Source of the DNA: Gallionella sp. | GTDB taxonomy: Bacteria > Pseudomonadota > Gammaproteobacteria > Burkholderiales > Gallionellaceae | Direction: 5' to 3' | Length of the DNA stretch: 64,000 bases | NCBI GenBank assembly: GCA_028687575.1 | Contig: JAQTZW010000001.1 | Coordinates: 294,098 to 358,097 of the forward strand | Shown here: positions 40,972 through 51,862 of the stretch, one piece after another | How positions within the stretch are numbered: position 1 is the first letter of the stretch | How the letters are laid out: each line of letters begins with the position of its first letter | Notes under the pieces: generated by a model | What the model was told of the DNA's origin: nothing | Seen by the model: only the letters and a program-made list of their open reading frames with translations | The model's database searches: none | Made by a program: the position numbers and the translations under genes

Positions 40972-42612
40972 TTGTCAGACATATCGGTACTGGCGCGTAA
41001 ATGGCGACCTAGGAATTTCTCGCAACTGGCAGGCCAGGAGCATGTGGTCAGGGCGCTAAGTAATGCGTTGGTGCAGAATAGGCTGCATCATGCCTATCTG
41101 TTTACCGGGACGCGTGGCGTTGGAAAAACCACCATAGCCCGTATTTTTGCCAAATCCCTTAATTGCCTGACAGGCATCACTGCAACTCCCTGCGGAGAGT
41201 GCAGTGCCTGTAAAGAGATTGACAGTGGCCGTTTTGTTGACTTGGTTGAGTTGGATGCGGCTTCCAATACACAAGTGGACAATATGCGCGAGTTGTTGGA
41301 AGGGGCGTTATATGCACCCACCAGCGGTCGTTTCAAGGTGTATATCATCGACGAAGTGCATATGCTGTCTAAGTCAGCCTTTAATGCGATGTTGAAGACG
41401 CTTGAGGAGCCGCCACCGCATGTGAAATTCATACTGGCGACTACGGATCCGCAAAAAATTCCAGTCACGGTTCTATCGCGTTGCCTGCAGTTCAACCTCA
41501 AACAGTTGCCATCGGGACTGATTTCAACACACCTCCAGTTTGTATTGTCAGAAGAGGGTATTTCTTTCGAGCAAGGGGCAGTTAATCTGGTCGCGCGGGC
41601 AGCACAAGGTAGTATGCGTGATGCGCTAAGCCTGATGGATCAGGCGATCGCCTTTTCTGCAGGAAAAATCGAAGAGGTGGCGGTACGTGCGATGCTGGGG
41701 GCAATGGATCAGGGGTGTTTGTTCGATTTGCTTACGGCCCTGAGTGATTGGAATGGTGTGGCGATGCTTCAGGTCGCCGATGCGATGGCCACGCGCAGCG
41801 TGGCGTTTGAATCAGCCTTGCAAGAGTTGGCAGCCTTGTTACACCGAGTTGCCTTGGTGCAAACTGTGCCAGAGGCGATCCCCGAAGATGAGCCGGAGCG
41901 CGCAAGGCTGCTGGAGTTTGCTGCGATATTTGCTCCTGAAGATCTGCAATTGTTCTACCAGATTGCTATTCATGGCCGCGCTGAGATTGATTTGGCTCCC
42001 GATGAATATGCGGGGTTCACCATGACTTTGTTGCGTATGCTGGCATTTAGCCCATCGGTTGGTGTTGCAAGCAGGGGGCTAAGTGTGCGAGTCAGTTCGC
42101 AATCTGCAGTTGTGGGTGTCAGTGCGGTGGCTAAGGCATCTGCAGAGCCTCCGCTAATGCCGCTAGCGCCTGTTATGGGGAGAGATTCGGGTGAGGCGCA
42201 GCCAGCAAAGTCTGGCTTTACCAGTCTGAATGGAGCGCAGCCAAACTGGGCGTCATTGGTTGCGCAGTTGAATATCCAAGCCATGGCACAACAATTAGCC
42301 AAGCATTGTTTGTTGGAGGAGTTGGCGGAACAATTGGTAGTATTACGTTTGGCACCTGAATTCAAGCACCTACAGACGCGATTGGCAACAGAAAATTTGC
42401 AAGCTGCACTGGCGGAGTATTTTGGCAGGCCGCTCAAGCTCAGCATTCTGCTGGGCAAAGCTGTTGAGGCAACCCCTGCTAAGATCGAGCATCAGGCTAA
42501 GCAGAATAAACAACAGCAGGCAAGTGAGTCTATACAGGGCGACACTTTTGTAACAGATGCTCAAGAGGAATTGGATGCAACGCTGCTAGTTGAGTCAATT
42601 AAATCGAACTAA
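40972..42612 (+). CDS. dnaX: DNA polymerase III subunit gamma/tau
   Basis: [48 protein letters not shown] start. Confidence 0.95.
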   Translation: MSDISVLARKWRPRNFSQLAGQEHVVRALSNALVQNRLHHAYLFTGTRGVGKTTIARIFAKSLNCLTGITATPCGECSACKEIDSGRFVDLVELDAASNTQVDNMRELLEGALYAPTSGRFKVYIIDEVHMLSKSAFNAMLKTLEEPPPHVKFILATTDPQKIPVTVLSRCLQFNLKQLPSGLISTHLQFVLSEEGISFEQGAVNLVARAAQGSMRDALSLMDQAIAFSAGKIEEVAVRAMLGAMDQGCLFDLLTALSDWNGVAMLQVADAMATRSVAFESALQELAALLHRVALVQTVPEAIPEDEPERARLLEFAAIFAPEDLQLFYQIAIHGRAEIDLAPDEYAGFTMTLLRMLAFSPSVGVASRGLSVRVSSQSAVVGVSAVAKASAEPPLMPLAPVMGRDSGEAQPAKSGFTSLNGAQPNWASLVAQLNIQAMAQQLAKHCLLEELAEQLVVLRLAPEFKHLQTRLATENLQAALAEYFGRPLKLSILLGKAVEATPAKIEHQAKQNKQQQASESIQGDTFVTDAQEELDATLLVESIKSN

Positions 42613-42632
42613 CAAGCAAGAAGGGAAAGCAT

Positions 42633-42956
42633 ATGATGAAGGGTGGATTGGGCGGCTTGATGAAGCAGGCCCAGCAGATGCAAAAAAATGTTCAGAAAGC
42701 CCAGGCCGAGCTGGCTTTAGTGGAAGTGGATGGGCAGGCAGCATCCGGCATGGTTAAAGTAACGATGACCTGTTCGCACGAGGTGCGTCGAGTTGCGTTG
42801 GATGACAGTATTTTGTCTGACAAGGAAATGCTAGAGGATCTGCTAGTGCTGGCTTTGAATGATGCGGTAAAGAAGGCCGCAGAATTGACCGAGCAGCGTA
42901 TGAGTGCATTCAGTGCTGGCATGGGACTGCCTCCCGGGATGAAGTTGCCGTTTTAA
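42633..42956 (+). CDS. YbaB/EbfC nucleoid-associated protein
   Basis: [18 protein letters not shown]; between dnaX and recR. Confidence 0.95.
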   Translation: MMKGGLGGLMKQAQQMQKNVQKAQAELALVEVDGQAASGMVKVTMTCSHEVRRVALDDSILSDKEMLEDLLVLALNDAVKKAAELTEQRMSAFSAGMGLPPGMKLPF

Positions 42957-43552
42957 TGACTGTTTCGTATCTGGATAACTTGATGGCGGCATTGCGCTGT
43001 TTGCCCGGAGTGGGGCCGAAATCGGCGCAACGCATGGCCTACCATTTGTTGCAGCGAGACCGGGTGGGAGCGTTGCAACTTGCGTCTGCCTTGCAAAAGG
43101 CGGCAAGTAATGTTCAGCATTGTTCGAAGTGCAACAATTTTTCCGAGCTGGAAGTGTGCGAGCTTTGTGCTTCGACTAGGCGTGACGAGGGGCAGTTGTG
43201 TGTGGTCGAGATGCCGGCAGATCTTTTGATGATCGAGCAGGCGCAATGCTATCGTGGTATGTACTATGTGCTGATGGGGCGTTTATCACCGTTGGATGGC
43301 ATAGGGGCCAAACAATTGCATTTGGAGCGATTGGTAAAACGTGTGCAGCAACATCCTTGTGAAGTCATACTGGCGACCAATTTTACGGTTGAAGGTGACG
43401 CAACTGCGCACTATTTGGCAACATTATTGCAGTCTCTGGGCGTTAGAGTGTCAAGAATTGCTAGGGGTTTGCCGGTTGGTGGTGAGTTGGAACAGGTAGA
43501 TAGTGGCACATTGGCGCAAGCCGTATTGGAGAGGCGTGAGTTAACGGTATGA
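42956..43552 (+). CDS. recR: Recombination protein RecR
   Basis: [17 protein letters not shown]; four-Cys zinc motif; Toprim. Confidence 0.96.
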   Translation: MTVSYLDNLMAALRCLPGVGPKSAQRMAYHLLQRDRVGALQLASALQKAASNVQHCSKCNNFSELEVCELCASTRRDEGQLCVVEMPADLLMIEQAQCYRGMYYVLMGRLSPLDGIGAKQLHLERLVKRVQQHPCEVILATNFTVEGDATAHYLATLLQSLGVRVSRIARGLPVGGELEQVDSGTLAQAVLERRELTV

Positions 43553-44451
43553 ATGAGCAGGGCGAAAAACTACAGAAAGTCATGGCTCAAGCCGGATATG
43601 GTTCACGTCGCACGATGGAAGAATGGATTGCTGCCGGGCGTGTGAGTGTCAATGGTGAAACAGCCACCTTGGGGATGCGCGTGTTGCCAGGGGATATGGT
43701 TAAATCCGCCAATCGTACGATACGTGTCGGCGAGCGCGCTCAGACGGTACGCGTATTGTTGTACCATAAGCCGGAGGGCGAAATCGTCAGTCGGGATGAT
43801 CCTGGTAAGCGTGCCAGTGTGTTTGATAAGCTGCCCAGGCTGCGTGGTCAAAAATGGATAGCTATCGGGCGTCTGGATTTTAATACGAGTGGCTTACTCG
43901 TATTCACGACCTCTGGTACATTGGCGAACCGTTTGATGCACCCTCGTTTCGAAGTTGAGCGCGAATATGCTGTTCGGGTGCAGGGTAGCATGTCGGATGA
44001 ACAGATTCAGTCGACATTAGGTGATGGGGTCGAGTTGGAGGACGGTCCGGTGACCTTCGTTAAACTCGAGGATCATGGCGGAGAAGGCTTTAACCACTGG
44101 TATCGTGTGATACTGAAGGAAGGCCGAAATCGAATAGTAAGGCGTACTTTTGATGCACTGGGTTTTCCGGTGAGTCGATTGATACGGGTACGTTTCGGTA
44201 TAATCAACCTTCCTCCCCGACTGAAACGTGGCATGATGGCAGAGTTGGGTGATGGGGAGGTTGAGCAGGTGCTCAATTGGGTCGGGGAGACTGATATTGC
44301 TGTATTGGATGATGGGGCTGAGGAATCCTCTGGTGCTGAGCAAAGTCGGAATGATGATTCATTATCTCCTGCCACTCAAGTAAAGCCTGCTAGGCGGGTA
44401 GGTCGATTTGGTGGTCCAGTACGAACTGGCAAAAGTAGTGTGCGTCGCTGA
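43549..44451 (+). CDS. rluB: Ribosomal large subunit pseudouridine synthase B
   Basis: S4 domain; [27 protein letters not shown]. Confidence 0.9.
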   Translation: MNEQGEKLQKVMAQAGYGSRRTMEEWIAAGRVSVNGETATLGMRVLPGDMVKSANRTIRVGERAQTVRVLLYHKPEGEIVSRDDPGKRASVFDKLPRLRGQKWIAIGRLDFNTSGLLVFTTSGTLANRLMHPRFEVEREYAVRVQGSMSDEQIQSTLGDGVELEDGPVTFVKLEDHGGEGFNHWYRVILKEGRNRIVRRTFDALGFPVSRLIRVRFGIINLPPRLKRGMMAELGDGEVEQVLNWVGETDIAVLDDGAEESSGAEQSRNDDSLSPATQVKPARRVGRFGGPVRTGKSSVRR

Positions 44452-44511
44452 GTTACGATGGCTGTTATAGAATGCCGTGCAATAAAAATTATCGGTGTAA
44501 TGAAAAGCTGA

Positions 44512-45798
44512 ATGGAAGAACGCAGTAACAAAACAATCATGAGCAGTGTGCTCTTTTTGGATATTGTCGAATATTCAAAAAAGTCTGTCTCAGGCCAAAT
44601 TTCCTTGAAAGAAAGGTTCAATACCTATCTTGCCAAGGCAATTCAGGACGCACCCGTCATTGATCGCATCATTCTGGATACCGGTGATGGCGCTGCAGTC
44701 AATTTCTTGGGGGATGTAGAAGATGCCCTGAAGGCTGCGCTCAGTCTGCGTGAAAGTCTGCTTAATGAGGAACCCGACCTTGAGCCAGAGTTGCTGGTAA
44801 GAATTGGCATCAATCTAGGGCCGGTCAGGTTGATGCGAGATTTAAATGGTCAACCGAATATCGTTGGTGATGGTATTAACGTTGCACAACGCGTAATGGG
44901 CTTTGCGGATCCGAGCCAGATACTGGTTTCTAGGTCATATTTTGATGCGGTATCACGTCTCTCTCCCGAATATGCCGGAATGTTCCACTATCAGGGTTCG
45001 CGTACCGACAAGCACGTTCGTGAACATGAGGTTTACGCCATTGGTTATCCGGGGGACTATACGACCAAGCGGTCGGCAGCCCATTCGGAAATAGATCAAG
45101 CTCAGAAAACTGGCGTTTGGGGGCAATTCCAGGCAGCTTGGGGCGCTTTGCTGGCGGGAGGGCATAATGATTCCCAAGGTTTTCTTGCACGCCTCAAAAA
45201 AGCTGATGGCAAACAGCAGGCTTTTTATGCAATCGCTTTGATAGTGCCTGTGTTGCTTATTGCCGTGATGTTCGTGAAAGATGGGGGGGGTGATAAGCAG
45301 CAAGTTACCAAAGCCGAAATCATGGAGCCATCGAGTGCGGTGCCTAGTGCGCCTACAATCAGCACGCCAGAAGTGGTGCCAGTCGCAAAGGAACATAGTG
45401 TTCCCGTAGACCAGAAAGCTCAGCCTGGCAAAGTAAACACTGAAGTGGTTCAGAAATCACATCCTACTACTGGAAAGACGAGTGCCTCGTCCAAAACGAC
45501 TGAAATCAAGTCTCAAGGCGTTAAGTCTGGCGTGTCCGGATCGGACAAGACGGCGGCTCCCGCAAATGATGCGCCAGTCGTAGTAGATGCCTACATGTTG
45601 GTCAATTGCGTGGATGGCGCACAAGTATTTCTGGATGGCCTGCTTAAGGGAACTGTCACCAATGGCGCTTTGACGCTTACTGCTAAACCTGGCAAGCATA
45701 AATTGATTATTAGTCATACCAGTTTTGGGTTGTACACTGACGAAGTTGAGCTTGAGTCGGGGAAAACTGAACGGGTGAAGCCTAGAGTGTGTAGGTAG
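44512..45798 (+). CDS. Adenylate/guanylate cyclase catalytic-domain protein with TM and C-terminal PEGA-like domain
   Basis: SSVLFLDIVEYSKKSV...LDTGDGAAVNFLGDVEDALKAAL; single TM; AQVFLDGLLKGTVTNGALTLTAKPGKHKLIISH. Confidence 0.85.
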   Translation: MEERSNKTIMSSVLFLDIVEYSKKSVSGQISLKERFNTYLAKAIQDAPVIDRIILDTGDGAAVNFLGDVEDALKAALSLRESLLNEEPDLEPELLVRIGINLGPVRLMRDLNGQPNIVGDGINVAQRVMGFADPSQILVSRSYFDAVSRLSPEYAGMFHYQGSRTDKHVREHEVYAIGYPGDYTTKRSAAHSEIDQAQKTGVWGQFQAAWGALLAGGHNDSQGFLARLKKADGKQQAFYAIALIVPVLLIAVMFVKDGGGDKQQVTKAEIMEPSSAVPSAPTISTPEVVPVAKEHSVPVDQKAQPGKVNTEVVQKSHPTTGKTSASSKTTEIKSQGVKSGVSGSDKTAAPANDAPVVVDAYMLVNCVDGAQVFLDGLLKGTVTNGALTLTAKPGKHKLIISHTSFGLYTDEVELESGKTERVKPRVCR

Positions 45799-45851
45799 AG
45801 AGCTTATGTTTGGGATGATGACAATAAACACGGGGTCGGTAGGTGGTTTTG

Positions 45852-47096
45852 ATGATTAGTCAGTTGGGGCGCTATGAAGTCCTTGGCGAACTCGGTCAGG
45901 GTGCAATGGGTGTGGTCTATAAGGCCAAGGACCCGTTGATTGATCGTCAGGTGGCTATCAAAACTATCAGTCTGAGTCTGGCTGGCGATGAGATTGATGA
46001 GTATGAAGGGCGCTTCTATCAGGAAGCCAAAGCTGCTGGGCGACTGAATCATCCTAACATTGTTACCATTTACGATGTGGGTAAGAGTGATGATATTGCC
46101 TATATTGCCATGGAGTTCCTGCAAGGACGCGAGTTGCGCGACATTATGCGTGACGATGGTGATATGCCGGTGGAGCAGGTGCTGGATATTGTTGCCCAGG
46201 TGGCGTCTGGACTGGCTTATGCGCACGAACACGGAATTGTTCATCGGGATATCAAGCCATCGAATATCATGGTAATTCGAGACGGCCTTGTCAAAATCAC
46301 GGATTTCGGAATTGCTCGCATGGCATCTTCTGCCGTCCGTACTCAGACCGGAATGGTGCTGGGCTCTCCAAAATACATGTCGCCTGAACAGGTGTTGGGC
46401 AAGGATATTGATCAGCGATCAGATATTTTCTCGTTAGGTGTGATGCTTTACGAGATGTTGACACGGGAAGCACCATTCTCCGGTGAAAACGTCAATGCCA
46501 TCATGTACCAGACACTGAACGCCATACCGAAATCTCCCAGCCAACTGAATAGTGGCGTGCCTGAAATGCTCAATTTCATCGTGGCAAAGGCACTGGCCAA
46601 AGAGCGGGATGATCGCTATCAGAATGCCAAAGATTTGGCTTCTGATTTGCGTGCTTGCCGTGAAGTGCTGCCACGATTCAGTCGGCCTGCTGATTCCGCA
46701 TCAGCAGGTGGTAAGAAGAAGGCACTTGATGCAATTGTTGCGACCTCTCGAAACGAGTCTGAGAGCACAGGCGAAGAGCCTGTTACTTCTTTAGGCTTGT
46801 CTAATGCGTTCGATTCCAATGAGGCGACCATGCGTCTTGCAATCATGACGGCTGATGTAATAGAAGTGGATGAGTTGGCGAGAACTTTGAAAATGGCCGT
46901 GCCTGTGATACCAGTTGTAAAGCCTGAGGCCGTCAAGTCGAAAGCTAAGACTTCCGTCAAATCCGGTAATGCACCGAAAGTTTCAGCGGCACCTGTAAAG
47001 GCCAAAACAGCGGAAAGTTCAGATGGTAGTAATTTCAAGTTTCTTATCCTTTTTCTAGTGCTGATTGTGCTTGTCGTGGTGCTCTACGTTTCCTGA
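45852..47096 (+). CDS. Serine/threonine protein kinase (Hanks type), C-terminal TM
   Basis: GRYEVLGELGQGAMGVVYKAKDPLIDRQVAIKTI; HRDIKPSNIMV; DFGIAR. Confidence 0.95.
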   Translation: MISQLGRYEVLGELGQGAMGVVYKAKDPLIDRQVAIKTISLSLAGDEIDEYEGRFYQEAKAAGRLNHPNIVTIYDVGKSDDIAYIAMEFLQGRELRDIMRDDGDMPVEQVLDIVAQVASGLAYAHEHGIVHRDIKPSNIMVIRDGLVKITDFGIARMASSAVRTQTGMVLGSPKYMSPEQVLGKDIDQRSDIFSLGVMLYEMLTREAPFSGENVNAIMYQTLNAIPKSPSQLNSGVPEMLNFIVAKALAKERDDRYQNAKDLASDLRACREVLPRFSRPADSASAGGKKKALDAIVATSRNESESTGEEPVTSLGLSNAFDSNEATMRLAIMTADVIEVDELARTLKMAVPVIPVVKPEAVKSKAKTSVKSGNAPKVSAAPVKAKTAESSDGSNFKFLILFLVLIVLVVVLYVS

Positions 47097-47116
47097 AAAC
47101 CCTTCGAGCAAACCTG

Positions 47117-47527
47117 ATGCTCGATCATTACTTCCTCAAGTCTTCTAGGATTTTCACTTTATTGTTGGTCGCCATGCTTGGGTTGGTGACAATCTCGGTT
47201 TGGCTTACTAATTTTTATTATTGGTGGCGGCTTGTGCTCGTCATGGTGGTTTGGCTTGGGGTTCTTGACGTGTTTTGGCGCGAAGTGTTGTTGAGACATG
47301 CGTCCTCATGGCAGTTTTTTTCCCTGACGGGGCGGCAACTTCAAGTCCGCATGCGTCGGGGTGAGGAGGTGCATGGTGAGGTTATGCCGTGCACGATAGT
47401 TACTTCCCTTTGCGTCGTATTGTGGGTTCGGCCGCAGCAGGGAGCACCTGTGAAACAGGTGATTTTTAGGGATGCCCTGCCAGAGGGTGCATTTCGTGAG
47501 TTGTGTGTGCGCTTGAAGTATTGCTAG
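47117..47527 (+). CDS. YgfX-like (CptA-type) inner membrane protein
   Basis: Two TM segments, small size and context next to nadB/rpoE. Confidence 0.5.
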   Translation: MLDHYFLKSSRIFTLLLVAMLGLVTISVWLTNFYYWWRLVLVMVVWLGVLDVFWREVLLRHASSWQFFSLTGRQLQVRMRRGEEVHGEVMPCTIVTSLCVVLWVRPQQGAPVKQVIFRDALPEGAFRELCVRLKYC

Positions 47528-49104
47528 CGGGTCTGGGGCGTAAGGATGGTCGGTTGTGGGTGTTCCAGCATTTCCGGGTAATCCTTGCTGTAATGCAAGC
47601 CTCGGCTTTCGTGACGCGACAAGGCACTTTGCACAATCAAATCTGCGTTGGTGACAAGGTTGCGAAGTTCAAGCAAGTCGGCGCTGATATGGAAGTGTGA
47701 GTAGTACTCATCAATTTCACTTTGCAGCAGTTGGATGCGGCGCTGGGCACGCTGTAAACGCTTGTTGGTGCGAACGATTCCGACATAATCCCACATGAAA
47801 TGGCGAAGTTCCGCCCAGTTGTGTGAGATCACGATCTGCTCATCAGCATCGGTTACTTTGCTGGCATCCCATGAAGGCAATGGCCGCGCTGCTTCACGCG
47901 ACTGAGTGAGGATGTCCTGTGCGGCATCTTCGGCAAATACCAAGCATTCCAAAAGGGAGTTGCTGGCGAGGCGATTGGCTCCGTGCAATCCGCTATAGGC
48001 TGTTTCACCTATCGCATAGAGATTCATTACGTCGGTTCTGGCGTGCGAGTCGGCGACTACGCCGCCGCAGGTGTAGTGTGCTGCGGGTACCACAGGGATG
48101 GGTTCTTTGCTGATGTTGATGCCCAAGCTGAGGCAGCGTGCAAAGATGTTAGGGAAGTGCTCTTGCAGAAACTCGACTGATTGATGCGAAATATCCAGAT
48201 AGACACAGTCCAGCCCACCTTTTTTCATCTCATAGTCTATTGCTCTTGCCACTATGTCTCTAGGAGCCAACTCTGCACGGTCATCATGCTGTGGCATAAA
48301 GCGTGTGCCATTGGGCAGTTTCAGAATGCCCCCCTCGCCGCGCACAGCTTCACTGATCAGGAATGATTTGGCGTTTTGGTGGTACAGGCAGGTCGGGTGG
48401 AACTGGATGAATTCCATGTTGGCCACTCGACAGCCGGCTCGCCATGCCATGGCAATGCCATCGCCAGTCGAGGTGTCCGGGTTGGTGGTGTACAGGTATA
48501 CCTTGCCACATCCTCCGGTTGCTAATACGGTGTATTGGGCCGAGATTGTGATGACGTCATCCGTTTCGGTGTTTAACGCATACGCGCCAAAACAGCGGTT
48601 ATCTGCAAGTCCAAGCTTATGGCCGGTTATCAGATCTACTGAAATATGCTTTTCGAGTACGGTGATGTTGGGGTGCTGGCATACTTTGGCTGAGAGTGTT
48701 TGCTGCACTGCGCGTCCAGTTGCATCGGCGACGTGAATGATGCGACGTTTGCTGTGTCCGCCTTCGCGGGTAAGGTGATAGCCGAACTGACTGTCGCTGT
48801 CTTGCGTAAAAGGCACACCCTGAGAAATGAGCCAGTTAATTGCATCTCTGCCATGCTCAACGGTGTGGCGGGTTGCCTCTTGGTCGCACAAGCCAGCACC
48901 GGCCAGTAAGGTGTCCTGGGTGTGTATCTCAGGGGTGTCTTCTCCCGAAAGCACTGCCGCAATCCCGCCTTGCGCCCAACTACTGGCGCCATCCATGAGC
49001 GTTCTTTTGGTGATCAGCCCAACTTTCTGGTGATCGGCCAGTTTCAGCGCCAGAGTAAGTCCGGCAAGGCCGCTGCCGATGATCAGCGTGTCGAATTGCA
49101 GCAA
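47524..49104 (-). CDS. nadB: L-aspartate oxidase
   Basis: DTLIIGSGLAGLTLALKLAD; GRDAINWLISQGVPF; HGANRLASNSLLECLVF. Confidence 0.95.
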   Translation of the reverse strand: MLQFDTLIIGSGLAGLTLALKLADHQKVGLITKRTLMDGASSWAQGGIAAVLSGEDTPEIHTQDTLLAGAGLCDQEATRHTVEHGRDAINWLISQGVPFTQDSDSQFGYHLTREGGHSKRRIIHVADATGRAVQQTLSAKVCQHPNITVLEKHISVDLITGHKLGLADNRCFGAYALNTETDDVITISAQYTVLATGGCGKVYLYTTNPDTSTGDGIAMAWRAGCRVANMEFIQFHPTCLYHQNAKSFLISEAVRGEGGILKLPNGTRFMPQHDDRAELAPRDIVARAIDYEMKKGGLDCVYLDISHQSVEFLQEHFPNIFARCLSLGINISKEPIPVVPAAHYTCGGVVADSHARTDVMNLYAIGETAYSGLHGANRLASNSLLECLVFAEDAAQDILTQSREAARPLPSWDASKVTDADEQIVISHNWAELRHFMWDYVGIVRTNKRLQRAQRRIQLLQSEIDEYYSHFHISADLLELRNLVTNADLIVQSALSRHESRGLHYSKDYPEMLEHPQPTILTPQTR

Positions 49105-49300
49105 TTGGATATTCCAGTGTTCATGACAATGGCAGGACTATAGCAAAACTGGGGTGAGTGAGAGGCAATATTTACAGTTTGGATGCTGGCGCAGATGAGA
49201 TTAAGTGAGTACGTTGGCTGACGAGTGTTGGTGCTTGCAGTTATACTGCGACCCTTTGCCAGTATTAAGTTGGCATGGATAACTATTGGAATTATCGAGG

Positions 49301-49900
49301 ATGGTGGATAGGGATATTGATCAACAGTTGGTAGAGCGCGTACAGCGTGGGGATAAGCGCGCCTATGACCTGCTGGTGGCGAAATATCAGCGGAAACTGG
49401 GGCGTTTGATTTCCCGTTTTGTGCGAGATCCTGCCGAGGCTGAAGATGTCACCCAGGAGGCCTTTATTAAGGCGTACCGCGCTTTGCCCGGCTTTCGTGG
49501 GGATAGTGCCTTCTATACTTGGTTATATCGTATCGGTATCAATACTGCCAAAAATTACCTGTTGGCAAACAAGCGGCGCGCACCTACCAGTACCCCTTTT
49601 GATGCCGAAGAGGCGGAGGCATTTGATGAGGCAGGATTGTTGCGTGAAGTTAGTACGCCAGAAAATGAACTCATGAGCAAACAAGTTGTCAACGTCGTGC
49701 AAACAACATTGCAGGAGTTGCCCGAAGATTTGCGTAGCGCTTTGACTTTACGTGAAATTGAGGGATTGAGTTATGAAGAAATCGCCAGTGTGATGAATTG
49801 TCCTATCGGCACGGTGAGATCGAGAATCTTTAGAGCACGTGAAGCGGTCGCCGAGAAGTTGCGTCCGTTATTGGGAACCAGCCAAGGTAATAGGTGGTAA
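49301..49900 (+). CDS. rpoE: RNA polymerase sigma factor RpoE
   Basis: ECF sigma; VDRDIDQQLVERVQRGDKRAYDLLVAKYQRKL. Confidence 0.95.
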   Translation: MVDRDIDQQLVERVQRGDKRAYDLLVAKYQRKLGRLISRFVRDPAEAEDVTQEAFIKAYRALPGFRGDSAFYTWLYRIGINTAKNYLLANKRRAPTSTPFDAEEAEAFDEAGLLREVSTPENELMSKQVVNVVQTTLQELPEDLRSALTLREIEGLSYEEIASVMNCPIGTVRSRIFRAREAVAEKLRPLLGTSQGNRW

Positions 49901-49902
49901 TT

Positions 49903-50403
49903 ATGAAGCATCAAATTTCAACATTAATGGATGGCGAGCTGTTTGAGGATGAGGCTGACATCTTGTTCGATCAAATCAAGCGTGATGAAGAAGCGCAATG
50001 TGATTGGGCTATGTACCATCTGATTGGTGATGCGTTACGTCAGCCCGAATACATCCATCAAGACATCACTGCCAAGGTGATTGAGCGTTTGCAGAACGAA
50101 CCTACCGTGTTAGCGCCTCGTGGCAATGTGCTGAAGCAAAAAGCAAGAGTTTTGGCCTTGTCCGCTGCGGCTTCCGTACTGGCGGTTGGGGTGGTGGCGT
50201 GGATGTCATTGCAAATTACGCCTGAAGCTGCGCCGCAGATGGCAATGCAGCAATCCAATATCCGTCCCGTAAATATGCAGATTCAGCCAAAATCAAACGA
50301 TTACCTGATGGCGCATCAAGAGTTTTCTCCCAGTAACGATATGAACGGCGGCGCTTCCTACATCCGTACCGTGACATATACCCCAGAGGAAAAATCTCAA
50401 TGA
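49903..50403 (+). CDS. rseA: Anti-sigma factor RseA/MucA-like
   Basis: MKHQISTLMDGELFEDEADIL; single TM; after rpoE. Confidence 0.9.
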   Translation: MKHQISTLMDGELFEDEADILFDQIKRDEEAQCDWAMYHLIGDALRQPEYIHQDITAKVIERLQNEPTVLAPRGNVLKQKARVLALSAAASVLAVGVVAWMSLQITPEAAPQMAMQQSNIRPVNMQIQPKSNDYLMAHQEFSPSNDMNGGASYIRTVTYTPEEKSQ

Positions 50404-51377
50404 GGTTGTGGGTGGGGGTGTGTGCGATGCTGTTGGCTGTCAATGTACAGGCTGCCGACGGGAAGTTCAGGCTGGATTGGTTGAAGACGGTTGCTTTTGC
50501 GGCTCACCAGACGGATTACAGCGGAGTATTCATTTATCAATACGGCAGCCACGTTGAAACTTCGCGAATTGCGCATATCACCGAGGCGGATAGCGAATAC
50601 GAGAAGTTGGAAAGTCTGGATGGCCCCAAGCGTGAGATCATCCGTCATCACGGTCAGGTATGGTGCTATAGCAACCACAAGATGGTGCAGGTGATGAGTC
50701 AGCCGGGCAAGGGGCGGTTTCCCGCGTTGTTGCCGGATCAGTTGTCAAATCTAGGTGAAAACTACCAAGTACAAGATGCCGGGGTTGAGCGTGTTGCTGG
50801 TTATCCAGCTCAGGTTATTCTGTTTCAGCCCAAAGATAATTTCCGCTATATCCACAAAATTTGGGTTCATACCGACTCCGGTTTGTTACTTAAGTCCGTC
50901 GTGCTCAATGACAAGAACCAGGTCGTCGAGCAGTATTCCTTTACGCAATTGAAAATCGGCCCCGAGGCAGACCGTTCATGGCTGACTTCCAACGAGGCGA
51001 TGGCGGCAACCACTACGGGTACCGGAAAGCCGGTCGTAGCAGCGGGTGGGCAAGCAAATACTGTGAAGAGCATCAATAGCGGCTGGGTAGTGGACGCCAT
51101 GCCGAGTGGCTTCAAAAAAACCATGGAGATATTGCGTCCCATGCATGGCAAGCATGCACCGGTGATACAGCTGGTGTTCTCGGATGGTTTGAGTGCTATT
51201 TCAATCTTCATTGAACCAGCCGACTCGGACGAGGATGACAACGATGGTTTGTCCAGTCGGGGTGCGGTCAATCTTTATCATAAGGTGGTGAACAAGACGC
51301 TGTTCAATGTGGTTGGCGAAGTTCCGCCGCTGACCGTTATGCAAGTGCTTGATTCTGTTCGATATAATGGGAAGTAG
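50400..51377 (+). CDS. rseB: Sigma-E regulatory protein MucB/RseB
   Basis: Signal peptide; RseB family sequence and operon position. Confidence 0.92.
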   Translation: MRLWVGVCAMLLAVNVQAADGKFRLDWLKTVAFAAHQTDYSGVFIYQYGSHVETSRIAHITEADSEYEKLESLDGPKREIIRHHGQVWCYSNHKMVQVMSQPGKGRFPALLPDQLSNLGENYQVQDAGVERVAGYPAQVILFQPKDNFRYIHKIWVHTDSGLLLKSVVLNDKNQVVEQYSFTQLKIGPEADRSWLTSNEAMAATTTGTGKPVVAAGGQANTVKSINSGWVVDAMPSGFKKTMEILRPMHGKHAPVIQLVFSDGLSAISIFIEPADSDEDDNDGLSSRGAVNLYHKVVNKTLFNVVGEVPPLTVMQVLDSVRYNGK

Positions 51378-51379
51378 CC

Positions 51380-51817
51380 ATGCTGGAGACGCGTGTGGTT
51401 GTGGTGCAATTACTGAATGAAGAATTTGCACTGGTTCAGGCCAGTCAGGGCGGTGGTTGTGGCCAGTGCAGTGGCAAGGGCTGTGGCGCAAGCAAACTTT
51501 CTCAGGTTTTTTGCAGCAAGCCACGTCAATTCAGGGTGGTGAATGGCATAGCTGCGGTTGTCGGTGACGAAGTGATAGTCTCGTTAGTCGAAGGGACGGT
51601 GCTGCAAGGCATAGGGCTTGTCTATCTATTGCCCTTGTTGATGCTATTGGTCGGGGCGGCCCTGGCTGGTTATGTTGCACCTCATGCCGATCAGCATGAC
51701 GGATATGCCGCGTTTGGTGCTTTATTTGGCTTGATAGCCGGATTCGGCTGTGCCAAGTGGATTTCATCCCGTCAAGCATTCCAGAAGCCCTATATCGCAA
51801 GGAAGGTTCTCGATTAG
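51380..51817 (+). CDS. rseC: SoxR-reducing/RseC family protein
   Basis: Cys-rich GGGCGQCSGKGCG motif; two TM segments. Confidence 0.88.
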   Translation: MLETRVVVVQLLNEEFALVQASQGGGCGQCSGKGCGASKLSQVFCSKPRQFRVVNGIAAVVGDEVIVSLVEGTVLQGIGLVYLLPLLMLLVGAALAGYVAPHADQHDGYAAFGALFGLIAGFGCAKWISSRQAFQKPYIARKVLD

Positions 51818-51862
51818 TCGGGTTGTCCTTGTATTTGAATTTTTTAATATGAGGAGGTTTGC

